Source of the DNA: Gemmatimonas sp.
GTDB lineage: Bacteria > Gemmatimonadota > Gemmatimonadetes > Longimicrobiales > Longimicrobiaceae
Assembly: GCA_009380025.1 (NCBI GenBank)
Contig: WHSP01000017.1
Coordinates: 1-50,409 of the forward strand
Direction of reading: 5' to 3'
Length of the DNA stretch: 50,409 nt
Below the pieces are notes generated by a model that had not been told where the DNA came from, ran no database searches, and saw only the letters and a list, made by a program, of their open reading frames with translations. A program made the position numbers and the translations under genes. This document shows, one piece after another, positions 35,139 to 44,900 of this stretch; positions within the stretch are counted from its first letter, which is position 1, and each line of letters opens with the position of its first letter.

Positions 35139-35678
35139 TCAGCGGCGGAGGTTCCCGCCGACGATGTACTCGCCGGTATTTCTCTCGAAGTCCGCGCCGA
35201 TTCCACGGCCTCGGAACTCGAAGCCGAGGCCGAAGCGATCACCGATCCATACCCGCAGACCGACCGCGCCCGAGATGGTCAGGTCCAGCTGCGTCCCACC
35301 CGAATCAGTGTTCTTGAAGTCGACGATCGCGCCAGCGCCGAGGCCCATGTAGGGACTGACCGACGTGAAGGGTAGGCTCAACTGGAGCTGGGCCTCTGGA
35401 ATGAGAACGCTGGACGTGCCCGTCGTTTGCTCTGGCCGTGCTGCCGCCATACTCCCTTCCAGCAGAAGCACGGAGCTCAACGGGGTGCCGCCTCGAAGCG
35501 CGACCATCGGAGCGAGCCCGGTGCCGTCGAGTTCGAATTGCATCAGTCCGAGAGCGGCCATCCATCCCGCGACGGGTTCCGGCTCCTGCGCAGTAGCCGC
35601 GTATGGGGCGGTCAGCAGGAGGAAGGATGCGATCGGGAGAAGCCTATGGAAGTCGAGACGCATGGTCGTTCTATTCAT
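35139..35678 (-). CDS. Small outer-membrane beta-barrel protein
   Basis: Encodes 179 residues from the ATG at 35678; one at 35663 is also possible, and the frame runs back to 35759 without protein character. A signal peptide (SFLLLTAPYAATAQ) is followed by alternating hydrophobic strands with glycine turns (SPYMGLGAGAIVDFKN, LTISGAVGLRVWIG, FGLGFEFRGRGIG), typical of eight-strand OmpA/OmpX-like barrels. It begins directly upstream of the HAD gene (15 bases between them). Function unknown. Confidence 0.8.
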   Translation of the reverse strand: MNRTTMRLDFHRLLPIASFLLLTAPYAATAQEPEPVAGWMAALGLMQFELDGTGLAPMVALRGGTPLSSVLLLEGSMAAARPEQTTGTSSVLIPEAQLQLSLPFTSVSPYMGLGAGAIVDFKNTDSGGTQLDLTISGAVGLRVWIGDRFGLGFEFRGRGIGADFERNTGEYIVGGNLRR

Positions 35679-35828
35679 GGGATCGGCACCGGCCGGCTTT
35701 CGCCCCAGGCGACTGCAAGATCGGGGCACCTGCGGTCTCTGACAAGGGACCGGCCCCACTCAACGCGTGGGGACGGCCTTCGCGATTTGTTGGTCGGCGG
35801 ATCGGAAGTCGCGGCCGGGCGCGGGGCG

Positions 35829-35972
35829 CTAACGGAGGGCGACGTATACCAGCGTCAGAAGGAAGCCGAGGATCGCGGCGATGAGGAACGCCCGAAGCAG
35901 CGCCCGAACCGGTGTCGGGGGAGGGTCGGGCCGCGTCCGGCCGTTGGCCCCTGCCCCGGGCTCGCTGGTCAT
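35829..35972 (-). CDS. 47-residue single-pass membrane peptide coupled to metZ
   Basis: The ATG at 35972 overlaps the stop of the sulfhydrylase gene (ATGA). The peptide has a proline- and glycine-rich hydrophilic start (about 1-22) and one transmembrane helix (about 24-45, LLRAFLIAAILGFLLTLVYV), ending in an arginine. The 4-base overlap and clean helix support a real gene. The short proline-rich cytoplasmic start resembles small accessory peptides, but no function is known. Confidence 0.6.
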   Translation of the reverse strand: MTSEPGAGANGRTRPDPPPTPVRALLRAFLIAAILGFLLTLVYVALR

Positions 35973-37153
35973 CGCGAGCGAGCCAGCGCCTGTTCGACGT
36001 CCTCGACGATGTCATCGAGGCGCTCCAGCCCGACCGAGACGCGCACCATTCCGGGTGTGATGCCGACCCGCTGTCGTTCCTCCCCGGAGAGCTTGGAATG
36101 GGTCGTCGACGCGGGATGGGTCACAATCGTCCGCGTGTCCCCAAGGTTTGGGCTGTGGGACAGCAGGTCGAGGCCATCGAGGAAGCGGCGTGCCCGGTCG
36201 AGGCCGCCCTTCAAGATGAGAGCGACAATTCCACCACCAGCGCTCATCTGCTTTCTCGCGAGTTCGTGCTGCGGATGGCTCGGGAGGAAGGGATAGAGAA
36301 CACGCTCGAGCTCCGCATGCCCCTCGAAGTGTTGGGCGAAGCCGAGTGAGCTCTCGCAATGGCGGTCCATCCGGACCGCGAGTGTCTCCAGGGACTTGGA
36401 GAGCACCCACGCATTGAAGGGGGAGATCGAGGGCCCCGTGTGGCGGATGAAGTATCGACACTCCCCGATCAACTCTTCGGGTCCGAGGACGGCTCCTCCC
36501 AGCGTTCGTCCCTGTCCATCGATGAACTTCGTCGCCGAATGGACGACGAGATCGGCGCCAAAGCGGATCGGCTGCTGGAGGTACGGCGTCGTGAAGCAGT
36601 TGTCGACCACCAGCAGCACTCCGCGCTCGCGGCAAATCCCGCTGACCATTTCCAGGTCGATCAGGGCGAGCCCCGGGTTGGACGGAGTCTCGACGAAGAC
36701 CAGCTTGGTACTGGGACGGATCGCCCGGAGCCAATCGTCGTCGGTCGCCTCGACGTCGACGTATGTGTGCTCGATCCCCCAGCGAGGAAGGACTCGGGTC
36801 AGGAGCTGGTGGGTTGAACCGAATAGCGCCCGACCAGCGACGAGGTGGTCACCGGTGGAGAGGAGGGAGGCGAAAACAGCGAAGACCGCAGCCATCCCGC
36901 TGGCGGTCGCCAGCCCGTCCTGCGCCCCCTCCATCGCGCACAGCTTCCGAACCAGCTCCTCGGCGTTGGGGTTGGAGTACCGGCTATAGACGTTGCCGGG
37001 GATCTCATCCGCGAAGAGCGCTCTGGCTTGCTCCGCCGAGTCGAATACGAAGCTCGACGTCAGGAAGAGCGGAACGGAGTGCTCACGCTGAGCCGTGGTC
37101 TTTACCTGCTCCCGGATCGCGCGTGTCTCAGGCGCTCTCTCACGATCTGCCAA
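35969..37153 (-). CDS. metZ: O-succinylhomoserine/O-acetylhomoserine sulfhydrylase (MetZ type)
   Basis: Encodes 394 residues of the Cys/Met-metabolism PLP family. The enzyme joins sulfide to an activated homoserine to give homocysteine in methionine synthesis. The start is a TTG at 37153 with a strong GGGAGG six bases before it; the frame is open to 37483, but the extra part is the shadow of the neighbouring gene. Family features: SRYSNPN near residue 60, the ATASGMAAV loop, VVDNCFTTP, and the PLP lysine in SATKFIDGQG (Lys209). TRAIREQVKTTAQREHSVPLF is MetZ-like, which favours a sulfhydrylase over cystathionine synthase or lyase. Confidence 0.88.
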   Translation of the reverse strand: MADRERAPETRAIREQVKTTAQREHSVPLFLTSSFVFDSAEQARALFADEIPGNVYSRYSNPNAEELVRKLCAMEGAQDGLATASGMAAVFAVFASLLSTGDHLVAGRALFGSTHQLLTRVLPRWGIEHTYVDVEATDDDWLRAIRPSTKLVFVETPSNPGLALIDLEMVSGICRERGVLLVVDNCFTTPYLQQPIRFGADLVVHSATKFIDGQGRTLGGAVLGPEELIGECRYFIRHTGPSISPFNAWVLSKSLETLAVRMDRHCESSLGFAQHFEGHAELERVLYPFLPSHPQHELARKQMSAGGGIVALILKGGLDRARRFLDGLDLLSHSPNLGDTRTIVTHPASTTHSKLSGEERQRVGITPGMVRVSVGLERLDDIVEDVEQALARSR

Positions 37154-37301
37154 AATCGACCTCCCATAGGTCGCATCGGTGGACGGCGCCGCGCGTCGCC
37201 ACCGGGTTCGGGTCTTCGAGAATTGCGAGCCGCGGAAATCTAGAGCGAACGGCCTCGCGCACAAGCGAATCGGAAGAGCGTCACCAAGAGAGGGCGGCGG
37301 C

Positions 37302-38603
37302 TCAGGGATCCTCGTCGGGCACCCTGTTTCCGTTGATCCATACGGACTCGATCGTGCGAGTATTGGCGATGTCGTCCAGGGGATTGGAAGTGAGCACGAC
37401 GAAGTCAGCCCGCTTGCCGGGTTCGAGGGTTCCGAGCTCTTCTTCCAGACCGACGCAGGTCGCGGCGTCACCCGTCGACGCAACGAGGATCTGCATCGGG
37501 GTCAGGCCGGCGTCGGCCATCATTTCCAACTCGAGGTGCTCGAAGTACCCCTGGAACCGCCCGGCTGGACCGCTATCCGTTCCCATGGCGACCGTTACGC
37601 CGGCATCCGATAGCAACTTGACGTTCTCCAGCGCCACCGGAAGCTGATCTTCCCAGTACTGAGCGCTCCGGCTCTCCTGCGTCTGACGCTGCCTCTCCGG
37701 ATCCTGGAGCTCTTCCAGGACAGCTGGATCGACCTCCCCGAGGAAGAACGGATCATCGAAGAAGTCCGGTCGCGAGCCGTAGACGAAGGTCGAGAGCTCG
37801 CGCGTGAGCGTCGGAGCGAGACAGACACGCTGCTGGCGGAGCAGGGCGATCAGCTCGTCGTCAACCAGCTGGTCGCGTACGCTGTGGGCGATCAAGTCTG
37901 CCCCCGCTTCCAGGGCTCCCTTGGCGTCGGCGAGCTCGACTATGTGGACCGCCACCGGGATCCCCTGCCGGTGCGCCTCGTCAATGACGGCACCGTACAC
38001 CTCGGGTGCCATCTTGTCACTTGCCCCCAGGTTGCTGTCGATCCGGATCTTTGCCCAATCGACATTCCACTCGGTGAGGCGCTGGACCTGCTCGACTGCC
38101 TCCTCCGGCGAACTCGGGTTCAGGACAGGACCGGCGACGTAGACTCGTGCCCGATCCAACGCCGGGTCGTCCTGCTCGTCACGGATCTGCACGCCCGCCT
38201 CCTGATCGTCTCCGAGGCTGACGACCGTGGTGACGCCATAGCGTGCGAACCTCCCGAGTTGCTCGAGCACGTTCTCTCGCGAATAGTTGCCGCTCTCGAG
38301 CCCCCGTACGTCGCCGACATGTCCGTGGGTGTTGATCAGGCCAGGAATCACGGTACGGTCCGAGAGGTCGATGCGCTCCGCACCCTCGGGGATCTCGACC
38401 TCGCCCACCGGACCGACGGCCTGAAGCACGCCGTCCTGCACGATGATGACAGCAGGGTCGACAGGAGTGGTCCCAGTTCCGTCGATCAACCTGGCGCCGA
38501 CGTAAGCCTGCATCGACGCACCTTCGGCCGGCGACGTACCCTCGCAGCCGACGGCCGTCAGAATCGCCAGAACTGGTGTTGCCCTACGGAGAAAGGCGTT
38601 CAT
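37302..38603 (-). CDS. Amidohydrolase-family lipoprotein
   Basis: Encodes 433 residues. A signal peptide ends in the lipobox TAVGC (Cys20). Metal-site motifs of the amidohydrolase superfamily follow: NTHGHVGD (HxH), the lysine in DWAKIRID, HIVELADAKGA and DLIAHSVRD (two His), and GTDSGP (Asp). This pattern is shared by imidazolonepropionase-like and prolidase-like secreted enzymes of environmental bacteria. It would hydrolyse a cyclic amide or dipeptide-like substrate outside the inner membrane. No peptide transporter is nearby, and the substrate is open. Confidence 0.9.
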   Translation of the reverse strand: MNAFLRRATPVLAILTAVGCEGTSPAEGASMQAYVGARLIDGTGTTPVDPAVIIVQDGVLQAVGPVGEVEIPEGAERIDLSDRTVIPGLINTHGHVGDVRGLESGNYSRENVLEQLGRFARYGVTTVVSLGDDQEAGVQIRDEQDDPALDRARVYVAGPVLNPSSPEEAVEQVQRLTEWNVDWAKIRIDSNLGASDKMAPEVYGAVIDEAHRQGIPVAVHIVELADAKGALEAGADLIAHSVRDQLVDDELIALLRQQRVCLAPTLTRELSTFVYGSRPDFFDDPFFLGEVDPAVLEELQDPERQRQTQESRSAQYWEDQLPVALENVKLLSDAGVTVAMGTDSGPAGRFQGYFEHLELEMMADAGLTPMQILVASTGDAATCVGLEEELGTLEPGKRADFVVLTSNPLDDIANTRTIESVWINGNRVPDEDP

Positions 38604-38619
38604 GACAGGTATATTGGTG

Positions 38620-38676
38620 AGGGGTATCGGCTATCGGTCGAAAAGCTATCAGCTATCAGAGTGAAAGCCATCAGTA
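38620..38676. repeat. Cluster of imperfect GCTATCAG/GCTATCGG units
   Basis: About five imperfect copies of an 8-base unit (GTATCGG, CTATCGG, GCTATCA, GCTATCAG, GCCATCAG) lie just upstream of the amidohydrolase start. Simple intergenic repeats of this sort occur in other environmental genomes; a regulatory role is possible but unsupported. Confidence 0.45.
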
Positions 38677-38753
38677 ATCCCCCGCAGTCCTCCGTGTTCT
38701 CCGCGCGAGCCCCGTCGCAGACCTACCTCACGAGGATGCCCGTGCGGCCTCGG

Positions 38754-39599
38754 CTACTGGATGGCGAGAGGCAACTCCACCCGGAAGCCTATGTGGTCGA
38801 GCCGATGGATCCAGGCAGCGCGGCCTCCGTGCTGCCTGGCAACCTGCCGTGCGACGGCGAACTCCAGCCCAAGCCCTTCCGCGGTTGCCCCGTGTAGCAG
38901 CCGCTCGTCGCGCAGGCGCCAGCGTCCCCTCCCGAACGCGCTCTCCACGGGATCGAAGAGCACGACGACGCTTGCCGTAGAGCCGTCCGCGGCAGCGGTT
39001 GCCGAGATCGTGGAGCCCTCCCGCGCCGTTCGGGTCGCACCATCGATCAGGTTGCCGAGAGCATGCCTCAGCGCCGCCGGGTCGGCCACCACCACGATGT
39101 CCGGGCCGGGGGCGATGTCGAGATCGACGGGGCGATTCGAGAGAGTGGCATGATCGCAGGCCACGTCCTCGAGGAGGAGGCCGAGATCGACAACGCGACG
39201 GGCTGGGAACTCCCGTCCCTCCCGATCCTGCATCACGAAGAGAAGGTTCTCCACGGAGGAACCGAGCCGCTGCGCCTCGCGCCCTACGACTTCGAGCCAC
39301 TCGTGACGTTGCTCCTCGGACGACTCGCTGCCGAGGAGCAACATCTCGTTGAAAGCCTGGATATGGGAAAGGGAGGTGCGGAGATGATGTGCGAGGCCCA
39401 TGGCGAGCGAGCGACGCAGCCGATTGGACTCGCGTTGATGGATCCAGGCAACGACGCCCGACGCGAACAGTACCGAGACGAGGAGCCAGCCGAGAAGGGC
39501 CAGCATTTCCGAGTCACTGATGGCGGTGAGGACGACCGCAACCGCGAGGGCGAGCAACAGCGCGGCAATGAGGAGCGAGCGTGCAACGCTCGAGTGCAC
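38754..39599 (-). CDS. Membrane histidine kinase with degenerate catalytic motifs
   Basis: Encodes 281 residues from a GTG that follows the regulator's stop codon with no spacing. Two transmembrane helices (about 8-26 and 34-53) enclose almost no periplasmic loop. The dimerisation helix has His71 but reads LAHHLRTSLS instead of HELRTPL. In the ATPase, the N-box second Asn is Gly (NLIDGA for NLxDNA) and the G1 box DxGxG is absent (LFDPVESAFG); the G2-like GLGLEFAVA remains. It may be a phosphatase-only or inactive partner of the adjacent regulator. Confidence 0.85.
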   Translation of the reverse strand: MHSSVARSLLIAALLLALAVAVVLTAISDSEMLALLGWLLVSVLFASGVVAWIHQRESNRLRRSLAMGLAHHLRTSLSHIQAFNEMLLLGSESSEEQRHEWLEVVGREAQRLGSSVENLLFVMQDREGREFPARRVVDLGLLLEDVACDHATLSNRPVDLDIAPGPDIVVVADPAALRHALGNLIDGATRTAREGSTISATAAADGSTASVVVLFDPVESAFGRGRWRLRDERLLHGATAEGLGLEFAVARQVARQHGGRAAWIHRLDHIGFRVELPLAIQ

Positions 39600-40223
39600 C
39601 TAGACCTGCCCGAAAACGACCGCGCCGACCGCAGCACGGCTGGAAACGCCGAGCTTTGCCAGAACCTGCTCCGTATGATTCCGAGCCGTGAAGTAGCTTA
39701 CCGAGAGACGCCTCGCGATCTCGGCGTTGCTGCAGCCTTCGGCCAGAAGTCGCGCAACGGCGGTCTGCCGAGCCGTCAGCCCGTACCGTTCATGCAGATC
39801 GTCGTCCGAAACGACGACGGCGGCCGTGGCTGACTCGGCAGTCGACTTGGCAGAGGCGCGACGCAGCAACGCCGAGATCCGCGCCAGGAGCTCCATCACG
39901 CTGAACGGCTTCGTCACGTAGTCGTCCGCACCCAGCCGGAATCCTTCGAGCTTGTCCGCCTCGAGGTTTCGAGCCGACAGAATCAGGACGGGGCAGGAAT
40001 TGCCGCGCTCACGGAGCTCCTTAAGGACGGAATAGCCGTCGCGGTCGGGGAGCCCGAGATCGAGGATGATCAGTTCCGGTCGCTCACTTGCCACGAGGGG
40101 GAGCGCCTGCGCGGCACGAGTCGCCAGCGAGACCTCGTAGCCATCCAGAGACAGGTTCTTCTGCAGCGCCTCCGCAAGATCGGGAGAGTCCTCGACGATG
40201 AGGACTCGATGTTTTGAATCCAT
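39600..40223 (-). CDS. Response regulator with receiver and LuxR-type HTH domains
   Basis: Encodes 207 residues: a receiver (1-120) with Asp55 as phospho-acceptor and Lys in DYVTKP, then a linker (about 121-143) and a LuxR/NarL-type HTH (about 145-205; LTARQTAVARLLAEGCSNAEIA, LSVSYFTARNHTEQVLAKL). The receiver looks OmpR-like (LGADDYVTKPFSVMELLARI), an uncommon pairing with a LuxR output. The kinase gene starts right after its stop. A TACAAT-like -10 box may lie near 40258-40263 on the minus strand. Confidence 0.92.
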   Translation of the reverse strand: MDSKHRVLIVEDSPDLAEALQKNLSLDGYEVSLATRAAQALPLVASERPELIILDLGLPDRDGYSVLKELRERGNSCPVLILSARNLEADKLEGFRLGADDYVTKPFSVMELLARISALLRRASAKSTAESATAAVVVSDDDLHERYGLTARQTAVARLLAEGCSNAEIARRLSVSYFTARNHTEQVLAKLGVSSRAAVGAVVFGQV

Positions 40224-40346
40224 CGGTCGGAGGGGTTGGAAGTGCTGTGACCATCGGGATTGTACTGCAGTGCCGATTGTCCGGCCGGCGGCAGCACCTT
40301 CGGTATTGTGCTGGACTCAGTCAATCGAGATTCCCAGGGGCAGAAG

Positions 40347-41987
40347 CTAGGAGGGCAGAGGGAGGTCGACATGGGTCATCCGACCCCCTGCGTCGTCCTC
40401 GCCCTCGGCTGCGAGTGCGAGCGGAACCGTGAAATGGAACGTCGCGCCCGCGCCTTCGACGGAATCGACCCAGATCCTGCCACCATGGGCTTCCACGATC
40501 ATTCGGGAAATCCAGAGCCCGAGTCCGATCCCGCGACGATCCCCCTCCCTGGCCTGCCAGTAGGCGCTGAAGACATGCGGGAGCTGATCACGGGCAATAC
40601 CGGGTCCGGTGTCTTCGACGTGGCCGCGGAGTTCGTTGTCACCGATAGTCCAGCCAAGAATCACACGACCCCCAGGCGGGGTGAACTTGAGGGCGTTTCC
40701 GACGAGATTCGACAGGACTTGCTGTAGGCGCGAGGCGTCCAGGCGCGCCGTGGCGTCCGCGACCTCGGACTCGGACTGAACGACCAGTTCGATCTCGTAG
40801 GACTCGGCCAGGGGCTGAAGGAGCAGCTCTGCGTCCCGGAACAGGGCCTCGATCGAACAACTCCCTCTGCGCAACGAAAAGGTTCCATGCTGCAGACGGG
40901 AGATGTCGAGAAGATCCTCGATCTGCTGCTGCATGCGGCGCGAGGTTTTGTGTATGCTGGCGAGCGCGTCTGCCTCGTAGGCATCGCCGTCCGGCGGGAG
41001 CAAGCCGATCAGCATCTCGGAGTACATGCCGACCACGGCGAGCGGGTTGCGGAGGTCGTGAGCGACGACAGACAGCATTCGCTCCCGGGCCCGGCTCGCG
41101 AGTTGAGCGTCCGCGAAGAGTTGAGCATTTTCGATCGCCAGGGCCGTGCGTGCGGCCAGATCGGAAATCATCTCCAGGTCCGCCTCCTGGATTCGCCTCG
41201 GCTTCGATACCGAGAGCGCGACCGCCCCGATCGGGCCGGAAGAGCCGATAATGGGTGCGAGTATCAGCGGCTCCGCTTCATCTTCGACGACCCGCGCGCA
41301 ACCTTCCTCGATCGCCGCTGCGGTCATGGCCGCGATGTCGCTCCCAACGGGTAACATCGACGGGCCAGAGCCACCAAGCGCGGCGTGAGCGGCAGTTCTG
41401 AGCTCGCCGGCCTGAAGCAGGAGGAAGCGGCACTCATCGGCGAACTCCCGAACGAGGAGGTTGGCCATCTGTGCCAGGGCGGTATCCGAATCGAGTGACG
41501 TGCTCATCACCCGGCTCGCTTCGGCCAGCAAGCTCGCCCGCCGCTCGGCCGACTCCGCCCGCAGTCGCGCCTCTCTCTGCGATCTGTGCAACAGCCTGAT
41601 CTCGAGGAGGTTGCGGACCCTCAGCAGGACCTCGACGGCGTCGAACGGCTTGGTCAGAAAGTCTCGGGCGCCTTCGGAAAGAGCGCGATCCCGAGCCTCC
41701 TGTGTGGCGTCGGCGGTGAGCACGAGCACAGGCAGGAAGTCGCCGGGCGGCGCGAGCTCCCTCAAGTCGGCGAGAAGCTCGAATCCGGTGCGGTGAGGCA
41801 TGTGGAGGTCGAGCAGAATGAGATCCGGCTCGAACGTCCTCCACTTGGCGAGAACCTCCCGCGCGTCGGAAACGCGGGCGATCCGCCGGTACCCCTCGGA
41901 AACCAGGAGCCCCTCGAGCAGGTCGAGGTTCGCTTCCTCATCGTCGACAACGAGCAGGGCGCAGTCGGCCAGCTCCTGAGGGATCAT
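40347..41987 (-). CDS. REC-GAF hybrid histidine kinase with N-terminal receiver
   Basis: Encodes 546 residues. The ATG at 41987 overlaps the stop of the large upstream kinase (ATGA). Domains: receiver (about 8-128, Asp60 in LLDLHMP), GAF (about 155-295), HisKA with His310 (VVAHDLRNPL), and HATPase (about 415-525) with N-box (SNLVGNALKF), G1 DTGPGI and G2 GIGLGLWIS. A receiver before a kinase suggests that phosphorylation of the receiver controls the kinase, probably by the upstream kinase. The frame is open back to 42698, but that part is a shadow of the upstream gene. Confidence 0.92.
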   Translation of the reverse strand: MIPQELADCALLVVDDEEANLDLLEGLLVSEGYRRIARVSDAREVLAKWRTFEPDLILLDLHMPHRTGFELLADLRELAPPGDFLPVLVLTADATQEARDRALSEGARDFLTKPFDAVEVLLRVRNLLEIRLLHRSQREARLRAESAERRASLLAEASRVMSTSLDSDTALAQMANLLVREFADECRFLLLQAGELRTAAHAALGGSGPSMLPVGSDIAAMTAAAIEEGCARVVEDEAEPLILAPIIGSSGPIGAVALSVSKPRRIQEADLEMISDLAARTALAIENAQLFADAQLASRARERMLSVVAHDLRNPLAVVGMYSEMLIGLLPPDGDAYEADALASIHKTSRRMQQQIEDLLDISRLQHGTFSLRRGSCSIEALFRDAELLLQPLAESYEIELVVQSESEVADATARLDASRLQQVLSNLVGNALKFTPPGGRVILGWTIGDNELRGHVEDTGPGIARDQLPHVFSAYWQAREGDRRGIGLGLWISRMIVEAHGGRIWVDSVEGAGATFHFTVPLALAAEGEDDAGGRMTHVDLPLPS

Positions 41988-44900
41988 GAAGACGGGTCGA
42001 CGAGGAAGCGCTCGAGGGTCTCGAGGAAGTCGTCGACGTCGAGCGGCTTGGTCAGGTATCCGTCGGCGCCGGCGCGGCGTAAGCGGTCCTGTGAATCGCG
42101 CGTCGCGTCGGCGGTGATCACGACGACCGGTATCGACGCGGTCCGATCGTCGGAGCGGAGCCGTTGGAGGACTTCGTCGCCCGAGATGTCGGGCAGGTGC
42201 AGGTCGAGAAGGATGAGATCCGGCGAGTGTTCGCGCGCCAACTCGACACCGAGTTGACCCTGGAGCGCCGGAATCGTCCGCCACCGGGGTCGCATCAAAA
42301 GGATCGATTCGACCAGACTCAGGTTGGCGAGGTTGTCCTCGATGTAGAGCAGGGTGGCCGACCCATGGTCGGCTTCCAGAGGAGCAGGGGTGATCGTGCC
42401 GACCTCCTCGTAACTCTCGACTGGATCGGCAGCCGAAACGAGATCGAGGCGGAAGATGCTCCCCCCCGCACCGGTTGATTCGAGCAGCAACTCGCCGCCC
42501 ATCGCCTCTGTGAGACGCTGGGATAGCGCCAGACCCAGTCCGGTGCCCTCCACCTCGGACTGCTCGGCCCCGAGGCGGGAGAAGGGGGTGAACAGCTCCT
42601 CTCGTCGATCGGCGGGGATTCCGCGTCCAGAGTCCTCGATCCGGATCGAGATTCTCGAGTCCCGCGGGTCCGGCTGGACGCAGGTGAGGCGGACCCACCC
42701 CCCTGGCCGATTGTACTTGACGGCATTCGAAAGGAGGTTCAGCAGCACCTGAACGAGGCGCTGGCGGTCGGCTCGGACGAAGAGGTCATCGTAGGGCCTG
42801 GGGCCGTCGTCGAGGTCGATGTCGCGCTGAGTCGCCAACGGTCGTACAAGGCCCACTGCCTCGTTGAGAACGCCGTGAACCTTCACCGGCTCGAGCGAGA
42901 AGTTCTGCCGTCCGGCTTCGATCCGGGCAATCTCGAGAACTTCGTTGATGAGCTGTAGCAGGTGCCGCCCGGCCTTCAGGATGTGGCCGACACTGCGACG
43001 CTGCTCGGGCAGGATCTCGGACCGGTCGAGAAGCTGGGCGAAGCCGAGGATGCTGTTCATCGGCGTCCTCAGCTCATGGCTCATCCGGGAAAGGAACTCG
43101 CTCTTCGCCCTGTTCGCCCGCTCGGACGCGTCGCGCGCCCGATCGGCCTCTTCCTTCGCCTGGGCGAGAGCGCGCTCGGCGATCATCCGTTCCGTGATGT
43201 CCCGAATGTTGAGGACGACGCCCTCGGAAGCGGACTTCGGCAAGAGAGTTCGGCCGAACGCCTCGAGTATCTTCCAGTTCCCATCCTTATGGCGGAACCG
43301 GTATTCGAGACGGAGCACAGTGCCGGGATCGGCGGCAATCCGTGCAAGCTTCTCTCGCGCGAGCTCGGCGTCCTCCGGATGGATGTACGGGAAGCCAACC
43401 TGGCCGATCATCTCCTCCGGCGTATACCCCAGCCGTCGTTCCAACGACGGACTCTGGTACAGGATCCGACCTTCCTCGTCGCAGATGCAAGTGATGTCGT
43501 GCGCGTTCTCGATGAGCGTGCGAAAATGCTCTTCGCGTTCGCGGAGGATGTCCTCCGCAGCGTGCCTCTCGGTCACGTCCCGGACATTGAAGACGAAACC
43601 TCCGGCGGCGGAATCCGGGACGAGCGGACTCCCGACTGCCTCGACGAAGCGCCAGCCCCCGTCCTTGTGACGGAAGCGGCACTCGATCAAAGCGGATGTG
43701 CCGGGATCCTCGGCCAGCTTCGCGAGTCCTTTCAACACGCCAGGGGCATCGTCCGGGTGGATGAACGCGAGCGAATCCTCCTGCATGAAGCCCTCTGGCT
43801 CGTAGCCCAGGATTCTACCCACCGACGGACTGCCGTACGTCAGCCGTCCCTCCGCATCGAGAATCACCACCATGTCGTGGGCGTTCTCGATGAGCCTCCG
43901 GAAGTGCTGCTCGCTCTTCCGCAGCGCTTCCTCGGCTTCCTGCCGCTCGGTGACGTCGCGAGCGTTCACCACGACGCCAGCATCGGGCGAATCGGGCAGG
44001 AAGGTGCGCCCAAAAGCCTCGAAGACCCTCCAGCTGCCATCCTTGTGGCGGATCCGATAGCGGACGGAGCGAACTTCACCGGGCGAGTTGAGCGTCTCAG
44101 CGAGCGCCGCCCCGATCTGAGGAGCGTCCTCGCTGTCGATGAGCTCCACCGGATTGCTTCCCATCAGCTCTTCCGGCGTATATCCGAGGAGGCGCTCGAC
44201 GGATGGGCCGGTGTACGTCACCCGTCCCTTCGAATCGAGGACCTGGACCAGGTCATGGGCGTTCTCGATGAGCTTCCGGAAGTGTTCCTCGCGTTCCTTG
44301 AAGGTCCGCTCGGCCCGTTTCCGGGCGGTGATGTCACGAACGATGGCGATGAGGGAGCCATCAGGGAGGGGAAGGATCCGGGCTTCGTTCTCGAACGTCT
44401 CATCGCCGACAGTCAGCGGATACTCGACGACGGCGAGGCGACCGGTCGTGGCCACCTCCTCTAGCCCTGCACCAATCAGCTTCGTCACTTCCGGCGGCAT
44501 GATCTCCGTGATCGGCCGGCCCAGGAACTCCTCCGGTGGAACGTACAGCGCCTGACCGCTCCCCGAGCGGTGATGCAGGATGGTGCCGTCCGCGGCGAGT
44601 CGGAAGTAGAGGTCCGGAAGGGTCTGGAAGATTCCCTCGAGCTCTTCGGTCCGATGGGTGAGCTCCTCGCGAGCCGACTCGTGCTCGGCGACCGATCGGC
44701 TGAGCGCCTCGTTCGCGGCCTGCAGCTCAGCGGTTCGTTCCGCGACCCGTGCCTCCAGCGCTTCGTTCGCCTCACGAAGTGCCGCCTCGGCCATCTTGCG
44801 CTCGTGGATCACCCGGACGTTGGCGAGGACGCGGTCCTCACCGAGGATCGAGACCCGGTTCAGGCTCACCTCGAGCCAGAGGGCCTCGCCATGTCGATCC

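Noticed and set aside
42962-44464. Long plus-strand frame across the PAS array
   Set aside because: Antisense shadow; its internal periodicity is only the reflection of the PAS repeats.
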